A DNA stretch of 64,000 nucleotides, from positions 868,001-932,000 of the forward strand of contig JAKULF010000006.1 in NCBI GenBank assembly GCA_022661535.1, written 5' to 3'. Below the pieces are notes generated by a model, which was given only the letters and a program-made list of their open reading frames with translations, made no database searches and had not been told where the DNA came from. This stretch comes from Eutypa lata. Lineage: Eukaryota; Ascomycota; Sordariomycetes; Xylariales; Diatrypaceae. Shown here piece by piece: positions 9,148-20,793 of the stretch; positions within the stretch are counted from its first letter, which is position 1; each line of letters opens with the position of its first letter. Made by a program: the position numbers and the translations under genes.

Positions 9148-11203
9148 GCATTATTAAAATATTATAACTTTGCGTATAATAATTATAGGTTAAAAAAAAT
9201 AGCAAAATTAAAAAAGTTATTTTATTTAATAGTTTTATAATGAATTAATTTATTAAATAAATTAAGCGTTTATTTTAACGTTTTAATTATATATATATAA
9301 GCTTTTATATAACGACTTTTTAAAGATTATTTTTTTTTTATAATAACTTTTTTTTTCTTTTTTAATAATTATTTAAAAATTATTATAAAGATATTTTAAT
9401 TAATATTAAATATTTCGATTAAATTTTAAAAATAACGGTTTAAATTAAATATAATACGACGTTTTTTAAATTATAAACGTTTAATTTAAACTTTTAACTT
9501 TTTTATATAACGATTTTTAAAGGTAATTTTCGTATTTTAATTATCGTAAACTTTAATAACTTTATTAAATTTATTTTTCGTATAAAATAACTTTTTTTTA
9601 TTTATATTTTTTATTTAACGATTAATTATAAACGTAAAGTTATCGTTAAAATGCTTTTCGTTAATAATTATAAATTTTAACGTTTTTTTTTTATTAATTT
9701 AAATTTTAAAGTAATTTAAGATTTTAATACGATTAATAAGTTAATTATCGATAATTTTAAAATTAAATTTTATAATTTTTTTTAAAAAAATTTATATTTT
9801 AATTTAAATATAAATGTAAATAAAGTTAATTTTATTTATAAAAGTAAAGTTATTTAAGCTTTATAATAAAAATAATAATTTTTTATAAATATATTTAAAT
9901 ATATTATAAAGTTTATTATTAAATAATTATAATTTATATAACGTATAAATAAAAAAAATAATAATATACGTTATTAAAAAAGTATATATTTATAAATTCG
10001 TTTTAAAATTAATTAATTTATAATTATAATAAAACGAATAATATATTAATTAAAGTATAACTTTTATAATCGTTTATTATTAATAAGATAAAATTTAATG
10101 TATTTTTACGTTATATTTATAATAAAAATACGTTTTTTAATTATTTATATATTATATTATTATCGGTTTATTTATTATTTAAATAAATATAATATTAATT
10201 CGTTATTTTTTTAAATTCGTTAATAAATTATTATATTTAAAATATTTTACTTTTAAATATAATATTAAAGTTTAAAATTTAATTATTAATTATAATAATT
10301 TTAATAAACGTAATTTAATTATAACTTTAATTATTTTTTATAAAGATTTTTTTCGTTTTAATATTATTTAAAATAAAATTATTAAAATTTATATATACGA
10401 TTAAAAGATATTATAAATGTTTATAAAAAATAAAAAACTTATTAAATCTCGTTATAATGTTACTTTTATTAACATTAACGATATATTTAAATTTAATTTA
10501 ATTATAATTTTTTTTAATATTAAAATATTAATTAATAATTTTAAAAATAAAGTTATTAAAGTATATAACTTTTATATATCGTTTAATTTTAATATATATA
10601 AAAGAATTTTTATTACGAAAGCTTTTTAATTAATTTTTTTTAACTTATTATAATTTCCTTTTTAACGTAAAAGTTTAATAACGATATTATATATTATAAT
10701 ATAATTAAAAACATAATTAAAGCTTTTTTACTTTAATATTTATTTTATTAAGCGTTTTTTTTAATTAAAAGTTAATCGTTATTTAATGTAATAACTTTTA
10801 TTTTTAATTTTATTAACGTTATTTATATAAGTATTAATAATTAAAGTTAATATATTATATTTTTATAAAGCTTTATATACGAATAATTTATTATTAATAA
10901 CGTTAAATATAATATTAATTAAGTTATTTTTAATATAAAAAAACATATTAAGTAATTTTATAAATAATATAATAAGTTATATAATATAAAGGTATAATTA
11001 TTAATAATATAAAGAATTTATAAATTTCATTTAAAGTTATATTTTAATTAAAGTTAAAATAATATAAGTTATTTAACGTTAAGCGATTAATTATATAATA
11101 TTAACCGTTAACTTTAAAGTTATTTAATTAAAAAAAAAATATACGAATAACTTTATTATTTACTAAAAGGTATATTAATAAAGTTGTTGACTTTTGGTAA
11201 GGG

Positions 11204-11259
11204 TTAAATAATTTTGGTGTGCAGGAAGTGGGGGCGTGCAGAAAGGGGGTCCCGCATGG
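11204..11259 (-). repeat. right terminal inverted repeat of the transposon
   Basis: Reverse complement of the left repeat; starts CCATGCGGGACC read inward and is followed by the TA target duplicate at 11260-11261. It is the less mutated of the two arms. Confidence 0.9.
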
Positions 11260-11261
11260 TA

Positions 11262-13140
11262 ACCTATGATGTGAGACGGCTAACATACTCCTTTGAATGT
11301 GGGTTGGATAAAGGCATTGGGCTCGAGCTGCTGATGATGTCCTATTATTCCCAGATATGGCAGAGGATATCGATTCTGGACAGTTCACTTTACCACCTTC
11401 CCAACCACTGCAGTTACCGTCAAGCAAGGCAGTCGCCACTGATCTTAGCACCGAATGCTATCCAGGTCAATCACACCATTGTTCATTCCGATGAACCATA
11501 TGGACATAACGACCTAATTCCCCTTGTATATAGTATATCTTGCCCTCTAATCTCTACTTGGATGGTAAGACTTCAATTAATCTACCCCTTTCGTACATAT
11601 CTATCTTTGGTCATAAAAGGGACTAGATATTCTTCTGAGATGCAAGTATACCTCTATGGGTCTATTTTACACAAAGACGCAAACGATTTTATCATTATAT
11701 CAGTTTAAACGTGATTATGTATAAGACAGACCAAGCACTTCTGGCTTTGGCATCAACTCTCAGTCTACGGTATTAACCACACGGGATGACAAACCTCACA
11801 TTTGGCAGAACAATTAGAATGAAGCGACATCGCATATTGGAAGCTTAGGACACCATGTAGAACAGACACCTAGACAGTAGTATTGGTATCATAAATAAGC
11901 AATCAAAGTGTTACGCACTATTGGACTACAAGGCTGTATGTTTGGTCTAAACAAGCCCTTGGAACATCTCTAAGATCCAAAGTCAGACCATCCTTTATCC
12001 CACACTTCTCTATTTACCAATTGGAGAGGTATGCTTGGATAGCTTCTATACCATAGTTCGTGAGTTAGTCTTAGGGAATCTCAAGACCTGGTGGTTGCGG
12101 ACGGTTAACAGTCAACAAGTCAGAGAACTAAGCCGCAAGCCTAGCAAACCTACAGCTGGCTGGTTTCTCAGACTAGTGACACAAGATCCTTTCAGCATTG
12201 AACTTAGTGTGACAAAATCAGAATGCGGAATACTACCTTTCCGTAAGTGTAGCACCAAGTTCCAAGCGTAACACTTAGATAGCAACCGTATCTTCGGGAT
12301 CACCTACGCCTGACTTGTCACAGCTTGAAGTCAAGGCTACACCAGCACTACTGTGGAATTCGCTCGTTTCGCAGCAGATTGTGGAATGCGACGCTATGCA
12401 GTTCTGTATTTGGTGCTTTGCTGAAGCAGCTGCCGGACTTGCCAAGGAACGCACGGTTCCTTTTGTAGGTGGCTTGTTCGGATGCGATACTAAGTAGGAG
12501 GTTGTCCGCGGGCTGCCTGCCATTGTGATAATATTGGAGTGAACGTACCTGCATATATACAATCTTGCACATAATTGAACTGTTGAATTAATTGATGACA
12601 ATAAATATTTTTATCTACTATTTGTAAAAAAAGAAAGGGGAAGGGGCGAAAGGGGTAACCAATAGGTATTTCTTGGCATTAGAGGTTTAACCGAACATTT
12701 ACCGAGATGCTATTCTTACGTCACATGCACATGCAAGCAACGATGTGGAGCTTACCTACATGTAGCATTTTGGTGTTAGAATGAATTAAGGAGGATGCTC
12801 TTACCATCATCAGTTTAACAGAAACACATTGCAGTCATGGAAAACTCACAGCAATTTGCTGGTATCAAAGGCCATACAAGAAATAGGTCCGGGGCTAGAC
12901 GTGAGTGAATGTGCTCTCTTTCACCAGGTTATCTAGAACTTGAATGCAAGGGATATAGTACATATACGCAACTGCTTGATGGGGGGGGGGATACGTCAAA
13001 CAAAGTCTCATCCCATAGCTCCTTCCACCCCTTGTTGCTTTAAGGTGTTTGCCGATGACGGCATTAATGGCTTTGAGTCAACTAAAGATCATGTTGGCCC
13101 TCAGCCTGTCAAGCCGGTTCAATGTTCCAAATGCAATGCG
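11262..13140. other. no supported gene; possible degraded coding DNA
   Basis: Several short frames occur (for example plus strand 12035-12271 and 12315-12497), but none shows a recognisable domain or clean splice structure. A plus-strand stretch near 11.33-11.48 kb reads as a protein-like acidic and Pro/Gln-rich segment (PDMAEDIDSGQFTLPPSQP) and then meets a stop, which could be a retroelement or gene relic. I cannot name it. Confidence 0.4.
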
Positions 13141-14866
13141 ATGGGGATTGCTGACTTCTTTCGTCTAGCCTCTCGGCCTAGATCCTCGACAAAGGGTCCA
13201 CTAGACGCAGACGAGTAAGCCACCTTATATCTCTACCTACATACATATGGAGGAAGTAATGCGCACGTAAGTCTTTAGTAGCTTACACATAGGGTATCCT
13301 CCAGTGCACCACCTCTATCACCACAAGTGGCAGCGCGCCTGAGCTCCAGCAGCCGGCCCGCAAGCCCACGCATAAGTTCGTCCCTACGTCGCAACTCTCC
13401 AGCCATAGGATCAGGATCACCCGCCCGACCCTCATCATCAAGCAGCCACGGAACCAACAGGACAGCAACCGCAACATTGCCCACGATGCCCAAAGACTTC
13501 TCCTACCTCCTCAAGCCGGAGATCTACCACCCCCTCTCCCCCCTAACGATCCCAGCGCCCTTCCGCCAGCCGACCCGGCAACCCGCCCCGGAGACCCCAA
13601 TCCCCGCGCTCCTGCAATCCGGCCACTTCCGTGCCGCCGCCATCTCCGCCGTGCAGGCGCTCACCTCGCCCGGTCTGTCCCCCACAGACCACGCGCGCAT
13701 CTTCGAGCTCCTGTACGCCCGCCTCGCCTGCCTCTGCCTGATGGACGCGATGCCACTTGCCGCCCAGGAAGCTAAGGCACTGGAGGACCTGAGTTCCGGG
13801 TTCTACGTGGATGGCGTGACGGGCGCGCACCTCGTGCCCTGGGCGCTGCGGATCCTTGGCGTCCGCCTCCAGGCTATCGGGTTTGGGGACCCGCGACGCG
13901 CTGTCATGAGCTATTAGTAAGTATTGGAACTTCTATAGTTTTATTTCATTTTAACTTAACACCCTATCTATCTATCTACCTGGCATGTTTTTTGGGAGCA
14001 CATTTTTTTTGTCAATCAACCAAACCGGAGTTCTCGTTCCTGGAAGTAACATGACTTGGAGCTGAGCCCGATCTCCTCGCTAGGTTATCTGGTTATTTGG
14101 ATTGGGAAAATAGCTAATCCCATATGCTGCAGTGAGTTGGCGCGTGAGGCGCGGGCTGAAGTCGCGAGAGCTGTGCGCACGCGCGACCACTCTGCTGCTG
14201 AGGTTTGGAAGGCGAGATTGGCGGATCTGGGGGTCAGAGTGGCGGGTGCATTGGTTGAGATGGACGATCTTGCCGGCGCGGCTGAGCACCTGGCGACTTT
14301 GGATCCGCGCAGCGAGGGGCAGGATGGAAAGGGAGATGGAAGGTTGGCCATGAGTCGCGCACTGATGTGGTTGCATCTCGGCGATGTGGAAGCAGCCAAG
14401 AGATGCATACGTGAGGGTAGGGCCGACGAGACGGGCCAGAAGGTCGTGGATGCGCTTGCGGACATGGCGGATGGCGAGTACGAGGCCGCGCTGCAGAAGT
14501 GGAAGGCTCTCCGGACAGAGATGGAGGAGAGTGGCGTGCGCGATGAGATGGTTGGCGTCAACTTGGCGGTTTGCCTACTCTATGTTGGTAGAATGGAGGA
14601 GGTAAGAAGAGATTTCTTTCTGATGTTATTTCCGGAGGTTGGTACGCGATCTACAGAACTAACGATAATTCTAGGGACGGGAAGTTCTAGAGGGCCTTGT
14701 CGAAGATGGCCATGCCTCCCATACACTGCTATTCAACCTAACGACTATGTACGAGTTGACTACGGACAGGGCTAAGAGCCTTAAGGTGCGGCTGGCTGAG
14801 CGGGTGGCTGCTCTTGAACCTTCTTCACAGGGATGGGAGAAAACCAATGTTGATTTTAAACTATGA
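13141..14866 (+). CDS. TRAPPC12-like TPR protein (TRAPP complex subunit)
   Basis: Four exons (13141-13214, 13293-13916, 14133-14601, 14675-14866) encode about 452 residues. A Ser/Pro-rich disordered N-terminus is followed at about residue 78 by MPKDFSYLLKPEIYHPLSP, the hallmark start of the conserved part of fungal TRAPPC12-like proteins. Alpha-helical TPR-type repeats then continue to a C-terminus ending EKTNVDFKL. TRAPPC12 belongs to the TRAPP III tethering complex, which acts as the exchange factor for Ypt1/Rab1 at the Golgi and in autophagy. All introns are GT-AG and the exon phases fit. The start is uncertain: 13141 is the first in-frame Met that leaves exon 1 reading PRSSTKGPLDADE, and the frame is also open upstream to 12940. 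The family assignment comes from motif recognition, not alignment. Confidence 0.8.
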
Positions 14867-15171
14867 GACGGGAAACTGAGCAACGAATTATGCTGAGATA
14901 TCGGCGGCGTGATGAACACACGAGATTGTATGCTTTAGAATAGGCTATTCATTCGTCTCAATGGTTTCATGGGTAGTTGCAGAATTCTAGTTATCTCGTT
15001 ACGGATATGGATTACTTCGGTAACTAACCCCCAACCCAGCGCCGAACTCCATTCTGTGACTGTAGGGTATCTTACATGAAAGAAATACATACGATGGAAA
15101 CGTCGACGCCTAAATATACAGCCTGACCCCTGAGAAAGTTCTTGTTCCCACCCCTTCAAATGCCAAGATCC
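14867..15171. other. convergent 3' intergenic region
   Basis: Space between the convergent TRAPPC12-like gene and the NTase-like gene. It presumably holds both 3' UTRs; nothing else is recognised. Confidence 0.6.
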
Positions 15172-16587
15172 CTACGCCGGTCCATCTGCACCCTCGCCAT
15201 CAGCTACTGCTATGTCCTTGCTTCCATCACCACTTTCGACAGTAGTTCTCTCAGACAGCCCAATGCTTGGTTTCGGGGCGTTGCTGTCATCCGTATCAGC
15301 TGGAGTGCGCTTCAATCCCTTCTTATCGAGATGGTCTAGAAACTTTGCATGGTTCTGCCGCCAGGCGGCATCGCCGACCTGCTTCCAAGATGCCCGCACG
15401 AAGTCGCGCACGCGGTCCTCGTTGTAGAGTCCACTTTGGTCCCTGAGGTTGACTTGGGGCCGGATGCCGAAACCCTCGTCGTCCTTCATGATGATCTTCT
15501 TCAGGGCGCTAGCGACGCAACTTCTCCACATTATGTCGAGGTCTTCGGGAAGGGAGGCTTTGATGACGTGCTTCCACAGCGTCTCTTTCTGTCGTTGAAT
15601 CCGCCACTCCGTTAGTCGTGCCTCATATTCGTGCTGGACTCCGAAGCGAGCGAAAGCCTCGTCGCGCACGTCGTGTCGCGTGAACTGAGCCTCTCCGAAC
15701 CTGCCCTCGTCTCGGCATCGGGGCAAGAACTCATCAATCCACGCTCTGAATAGAGCGCGCTGGTTCATGCGACGGCGGTCATTCGCTTTGAGTTTCTTCT
15801 TCTCGAATTCTCCTCCGGTTTGCTCTCCGTACTCAAGTCGCCCTTCCTCCTGTGGTTGACTCGCACGGACCCAAAAGAAGCGACACGTCGCAGCGTACTC
15901 GAAGACATCGTCGAAGGTGGCAAAAGGCAGCTCCCACTGAGACCCGCTGGACTCGAGGCCAAGAAAGTCGAGAATTTCCGCCGGGCTTCGGGTGAGGAGG
16001 ATCTTGGCCTTCTTGCGGTTCTCCCATTCAATCTCGGGTATTCGTAAATACAGCCCGAATTCGTCAATGGTCAAACCGAAGGGTCGTATCGTGCTACCTA
16101 AGATGTTCCACAGGTCGCCGTGTGCATGCTTGAAGAGCATCCAGTGGAGTTGGTCGATGTTTTGGTAGTAATGGAGGTCTACTTGAATGAAACGTAACTT
16201 GTCAGACTCCTTGTCGTTAATACCATAATTGTCTGATTCTAATAGCTCTCGAGGCCAAGGAATGGCAAGCATGAGCGAGTTGGGCTGCTCCTTCTTCGTC
16301 TTCTCGGCCTTCAAAAGATGCGCTGCAGCCTGCAAAGGATCTTCTGGGAGGCCCTGGGAAACCTCATTCGCGGTTGTAGAAGGGAAGGTTTTCTTGTGTT
16401 CCCAAGCGAGGACGATATCGATGTCGCCGTAGTCCTTTTTGGCTGGCCCGTCGATCGGTGTAGCCACGCAGACGAAGATCTGGCGTAGAAGCTTGTGGCA
16501 ATGATCACGGACGTACCGGTAGACATTAGGCGGCATGCGTGGCGTGTAGAGTGGCTCTTCGCCCGACGCAAATGCCAGACCACCCAT
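15172..16587 (-). CDS. conserved fungal protein, putative nucleotidyltransferase fold
   Basis: Intronless frame of 471 residues. Near residues 48-62 it has Gly-Pro-Ala-Lys-Lys-DYGDIDIVLAWE, matching the Dh[DE]h metal-binding strand of the polymerase-beta-like nucleotidyltransferase fold. A later strand, FIQVDLHYY (about residue 135), supplies the usual third acidic residue. An acidic/basic helical C-terminal half ends in a disordered Asp/Ser-rich tail. The usual upstream G[GS] turn is not clearly present, so the activity and substrate (nucleotide transfer to RNA, protein or a small molecule) cannot be stated. The gene is convergent with the TRAPPC12-like gene. The Met at 16587 gives a full N-terminus; a fungal-specific unnamed family is the alternative. 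Confidence 0.6.
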   Translation of the reverse strand: MGGLAFASGEEPLYTPRMPPNVYRYVRDHCHKLLRQIFVCVATPIDGPAKKDYGDIDIVLAWEHKKTFPSTTANEVSQGLPEDPLQAAAHLLKAEKTKKEQPNSLMLAIPWPRELLESDNYGINDKESDKLRFIQVDLHYYQNIDQLHWMLFKHAHGDLWNILGSTIRPFGLTIDEFGLYLRIPEIEWENRKKAKILLTRSPAEILDFLGLESSGSQWELPFATFDDVFEYAATCRFFWVRASQPQEEGRLEYGEQTGGEFEKKKLKANDRRRMNQRALFRAWIDEFLPRCRDEGRFGEAQFTRHDVRDEAFARFGVQHEYEARLTEWRIQRQKETLWKHVIKASLPEDLDIMWRSCVASALKKIIMKDDEGFGIRPQVNLRDQSGLYNEDRVRDFVRASWKQVGDAAWRQNHAKFLDHLDKKGLKRTPADTDDSNAPKPSIGLSERTTVESGDGSKDIAVADGEGADGPA

Positions 16588-17745
16588 TGCGATTTGGTGG
16601 TTGAAATCAATTGGTGGTCACTGAGTCACTGCGAAGAATGTTCGTCAGACATGTGGAACTGAGGTGTCAAGCCGTGGGAACTGGCCATTAATTTAGGTGC
16701 TTAGATAGTAGAGTGGACGCCTAAGCACGCTTTTGGATGATGAGAGTTTAATACGGTAAGAGAACCCGATTGATGTAGCCCCGGCCAGGCAGTTAATGAA
16801 GTATTTAGATTGACTCAACTGCTACCTAAGGAATACCCGAGGAAGGTTGAAACGCGATAGGCAAGTACCAATGTACGTAGGCTTTCAATTTAGTATAGAG
16901 CAAACTTATATACGGTACACGAAATCCAACAGAACAATAGTTCCAGATCCAAGAAGGGGATTCGAAGGTATTATATAATATACCTATGGGAATGGAAGAA
17001 GTCGAAGTCAACAAAGACATTATGAGCTCCAAAGACTTATCACTGGTAGCTAGAGACTCAGTCAGGGACCAGATAGACCCCACATTTCAAGATTAGCCAC
17101 TTCCTGTGTGCAAGGTCCCGCTATAATACAACAGCTTCTAGGGGTTGTTCTTGACATTAACATTGAACTCCTACCTACATGTACATACCTACCTGGTCTC
17201 TACATACATGTATTTCTAACCCATGATTCATTACAGCTAGGTACATATAATCATGTTCTAAATAATAATTTCCCTTGCTATTCGAAGACGTGGTTATTCC
17301 GTTGTATGTGAGGTTATCAAAAACTTGACTCATCAGAAAAACTCAGAGGCGACAAATAAGTAAGCGATCTGATCAAAAAAGGCGACAAACAAAATCTACC
17401 GTATGCTTGTCCAAAAGCATGCCAGTGAGATAATTCTTGCTACATGACATGAATGCCGTTCCATTCCATAAGTATCCTGTTAGATAATGACAACAAATGA
17501 ATTGATGGCCTTGTCTTGTGAACGTATGTGAATACTTCATTTTTGCGCGATCGTGACGAACGGAGCCCAGCTGGGATGTCTGTTACGTGCCCTGCTATAT
17601 GACGCCACCCTACTTACTATTCGACAGCGTCAGGAACATCATTTCAGTTCCCTCCATTTCTCACCAATCACACATTCACACAGTTGGCAAACCCTTTGTT
17701 CGAAATCCGCATACACTTTATTTTATTTCTATTTTATGTTTTAGC
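16588..17745. other. divergent intergenic region
   Basis: Lies between the minus-strand NTase-like gene and the plus-strand hydrolase and should hold both promoters. Only short unconvincing frames are present. I see no RNA gene. Confidence 0.5.
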
Positions 17746-18889
17746 ATGATGTCAGACTATCCTACCAAACTCAAATATGACATGATTTGTCTCCCGCGCA
17801 AGCCGACGGCCCCACTTTCGTACGGCTTCGCTCCGGGCCGCCGGGTAAGCACTTCCCGTGGTTATTTCCTCCTCATGTAGGGCTGGCTAGCTTCAGTGTT
17901 CGAGGCTAGTTGAAGGGGTAGGTTCGGGAGAAAACAGACCCCCAGATAACTGTCCAAAGAGGCAAATTGCTTGCTGACTCTGGAGGCTGCAGTACCTAGC
18001 ACAGTCGCATATCATCGTGTTCCTGAACGGCCTGGTGGGGACGCAAACCGTCTGGAACCAGGCGGTCGAGAATGTCCTCCTAGGGGGCCAAGAAAGTCTC
18101 CCGCCTCTGCTGACGTACGACCGGTACGGGCAGGGCGAGTCGGCGCGCGACCCGACCGACGAATCGGAGTTCGGCCACGGCCTGCCGGAGGTGGTCGCGG
18201 ACCTGCACGATCTCATCGAGGAGATCTGGAAGCTGAAGGCCCCTGCTGGGACGGGATTCCCCAAGGTCATCTTTGTCGCCAACAGCATCGGCTGCGTCGT
18301 CGGGCGCTACTTCGCGCAGACGTACCCCGGGACCACGAGCGCGCTGCTGTTCCTCGATAGCAACATCGCCAACAGCGACCAGGTGTCGCTATTCCCGGAC
18401 CCCGATGCGCCGGACTTCAACCCCGACGTGCTTCCCAGGGGCATCACCGTCGACCAGCTGCGCGAGACGCGCGAGAAGTACCGCGAGCTGTTCCATCCTT
18501 CTGTTCGCAACGACGAGGGCCTGGACCGGCGTAACATAGCCGCGCTGCTGCCGTACGCCGACAAACCCCCCCTTATAGGAACCGGCGAGTTGCGTACTGT
18601 TCCACGGGCCGGCCCCTGGATCGCTGTAGTTGGACACGACCCTGAGAAATTCGCCGAGGATAGCAGGATCGGCAAGTTGCACGCCCCCAAGGCCCTGACC
18701 AACACCTATGTGAACCCGGTGTGGGCGGAATATAATGAGGGGCTGCTGCGCTTGACGGACGCTCACATCGATGATAATGTCATCATAGCGGAGGGATGTG
18801 GGCATTTTATCCAGACGGACGACCCTTCGCTGGTTTCTAGGCTCGTTACAAGCTTAGTGATTGCGGTGGAAAAGGATTTGCTGTTTTAG
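17746..18889 (+). CDS. alpha/beta-hydrolase fold protein
   Basis: Two exons (17746-17844 and 17993-18889) encode 331 residues. Exon 1 supplies the N-terminal strand (PLSYGFAPGRR). The intron ends after a CTGAC branch site at CTGCAG; an alternative AG seven bases downstream exists but would break the frame unless the AG before TCGCAT is used. The protein has the oxyanion-strand segment VFLNGLVGT, the nucleophile elbow VANSIGCVVG (Ser of N-S-I-G, near residue 120), and a C-terminal catalytic His in EGCGHFIQTDDP. There is no signal peptide, so it is probably cytosolic. The substrate is unknown; esterase, C-C hydrolase and lactonase are all possible. It lies upstream of and convergent with the epoxide hydrolase. 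Confidence 0.85.
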
Positions 18890-19193
18890 GGCTGGAGGGT
18901 ATGGTGTGGTGACTGTTATGTACGAGAGGGCGTGGCATCTGTCATGTCCTATCGTATCTGCCAAAGATATCTATCATGTACTGAAGGAGTAATATAAGGC
19001 ATTTTAATTAAGTTACTAGATATGTGAACCTCAGTGATCACCATTGTGTGTCATTGTCCCACCTATGTGTCGACAGTAACTACATTTACTACTGGTTCAA
19101 CCATCCTAATTGACCACTCTCGAACCCCGTTCGAAATCATCCCCCAGAGAGTGCTCCACTAGAGTTCTCTACATGATATATTTCTCTCGTGAC

Positions 19194-20793
19194 TTATTCT
19201 TCAATTGTCATTTCATCAGTAACCCAACCCCGAGGAACACTCACTTTCTCCTCAGAAAATACACCGGTGTTAGAAAGCGTCTTGTTGCCGAAGAAAGCCC
19301 AGATGTCTCCCAAAAGCAAGTCCGGGCTCTCCCACGCGGGAAAATGACCGCCCGTTTCGTGGAGATAGCGAATTTTCACGTTACCGGTCCGTTGAGTCCA
19401 GTCGAGAGGCTAGTTTCAAGAAACATGTCAGAGAATGCCGAGGTTGCGTGTGAGAACGAAGGACGGAGAACTTACGGTACGGTACCATATGTCCTTCGGG
19501 AATTCCGATATCGCCATGGGTTGCTCCACGTACGGCAGGTCATGGAAATGCGTTATGTTGAATGCGCCGGCCTTTTCCTCGACGTCAATACCGAATGACA
19601 GAACATTTCCATGGGTGACGTAGAAACACCATAAGCAGAAAAAAGAAGCGAAGTCTTACCAAGGCGCCCTCCTTATAAATCCTCGTAGCCCCATATGGTC
19701 CCTGAATCCAATGCATCATCGTCATCGTAATAAGATCCCCCGGCCCCACGAACTCAGGATCCCAAAGCCCCCCATAAACTGCATCGTAGAACCACATAGC
19801 CAATCCAACCGGACTATCCGTTAAGGCGTGCGCCAGCCGCAACGGCCGCGTCTGCTGTATCTGCCCGTACCCGAAATTATGCGCGATGAACCCATCAAGC
19901 AGCCCAATGGCAACCACCTCATCCGCCGACGCCTCGCCGGCAGCATACCGCGCGCGATCGCTCTCCGCGGGCGAGACGACCCAGAAGTTGTTCAGGCCGC
20001 TGACGACGGAACCGGCGTACAGGTGGGCCTGGTAGCGCATGATAATGCCGCCCGCGTCCCCGCCCTGGATCACGTACCGATCGTAGCCCAGTCGCCCCCG
20101 CATCAGCGCGTCGAAGCTGTGCGCCGCCTCCGCGTAGCCGAACCCGGGGGCCGTCGGCGCCGGCGAGAACGCGAACCCCGGGATCGAGGGGGCGACGACG
20201 TGGAAGGCGGGCAGGGAGGCGTCGGGCGGGTGCGTTAGCGCTCGGATCGCGGACCCGATCTCGAGGAAGGATCCCGGCCACCCGTGGATAAAGAGGAGGG
20301 GGATGGCGTCTGCGCGCGGGGACCGGTGGTGCACGAAGTGCAGGGGGACGGGGTCCTCGTATCCGGAGTTGGTGGTTATGTCGACCGTTGTGGTGAATTG
20401 CGCGAATCTGCGATGTGTTAGCTTTGGGGTTTTGAAGAGGGGTGAGGGGGGGGGGGGTTGGCTCGTTGGTGGAAGGCAGGGGCTCACTGACTGGTTGTTT
20501 AGCGATTCTTGCACTTCGAACCAGTCGTATTTGTTTACCCAGTAATCTCTCACTGTGGTTGCGTTGTGAACGGATGGCCCTTCCTGCGTGCCGAGCTCCT
20601 CGATGCCAATAGGGGTGCGCGTCAGGGCTACCCGTTGTTTGGTTGCGTCGATGAATTCATGGTCAACGTTGATGGTGAATGGCGATACTTCTTCTCTGAA
20701 TGTTCCCTGAAAACTCAACTGGCGGTCAGGGAACCCAGCTCTCACGAAGGAGAGGGGAAGAAGGAAAAGAAGTGCCGATATATTGTAGGTCAT
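19194..20793 (-). CDS. secreted epoxide hydrolase (EHN type), splice site odd
   Basis: Modelled exons on the minus strand: 20793-20492, 20407-19660, 19577-19476, 19409-19194 (about 455 residues). A hydrophobic N-terminal signal (ISALLFLLPLSFVRA) precedes an epoxide-hydrolase N-terminal (EHN) domain. The alpha/beta-hydrolase core has the oxyanion motif HGWPGS, the nucleophile Asp in GGDAGG, and the C-terminal catalytic His in ETGGHFPAW. It should open epoxides to diols by an ester intermediate. The second intron begins with a good GTAAGA at 19659, but no AG lies where homology would place the acceptor (before YVTHGN, about 19630). The first in-frame AG is at 19578-19579 and removes about 15 conserved-looking codons. 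Either a non-canonical acceptor is used or the allele is damaged. Confidence 0.8.

Larger units (their letters stand above)
9092..11259. mobile_element. RIP-mutated Tc1/mariner-superfamily-like DNA transposon
   Basis: This 2168-bp element is bounded by 56-bp terminal inverted repeats starting CCATGCGGGACC and flanked on each side by TA (9090-9091 and 11260-11261), the target duplication expected of Tc1/mariner/pogo (Fot1-like) elements. Its length fits Fot1-type elements of about 2 kb. Between the repeats the DNA is about 85-90% A+T, and CA and TG dinucleotides are nearly absent while CG, CT and TA remain. That is the classical signature of repeat-induced point mutation. No transposase can be read; every frame is full of stops or is low complexity. 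The superfamily call is inferred from TSD, TIR and size, not from protein. Confidence 0.85.

Noticed and set aside
10417..10629. 70-codon frame inside the AT-rich island
   Set aside because: Asn/Ile/Lys/Phe-rich product of RIP-skewed composition; no transposase motif readable.
11214..11708. 164-codon plus-strand frame
   Set aside because: It starts inside the transposon right terminal repeat and shows no domain or conserved pattern.
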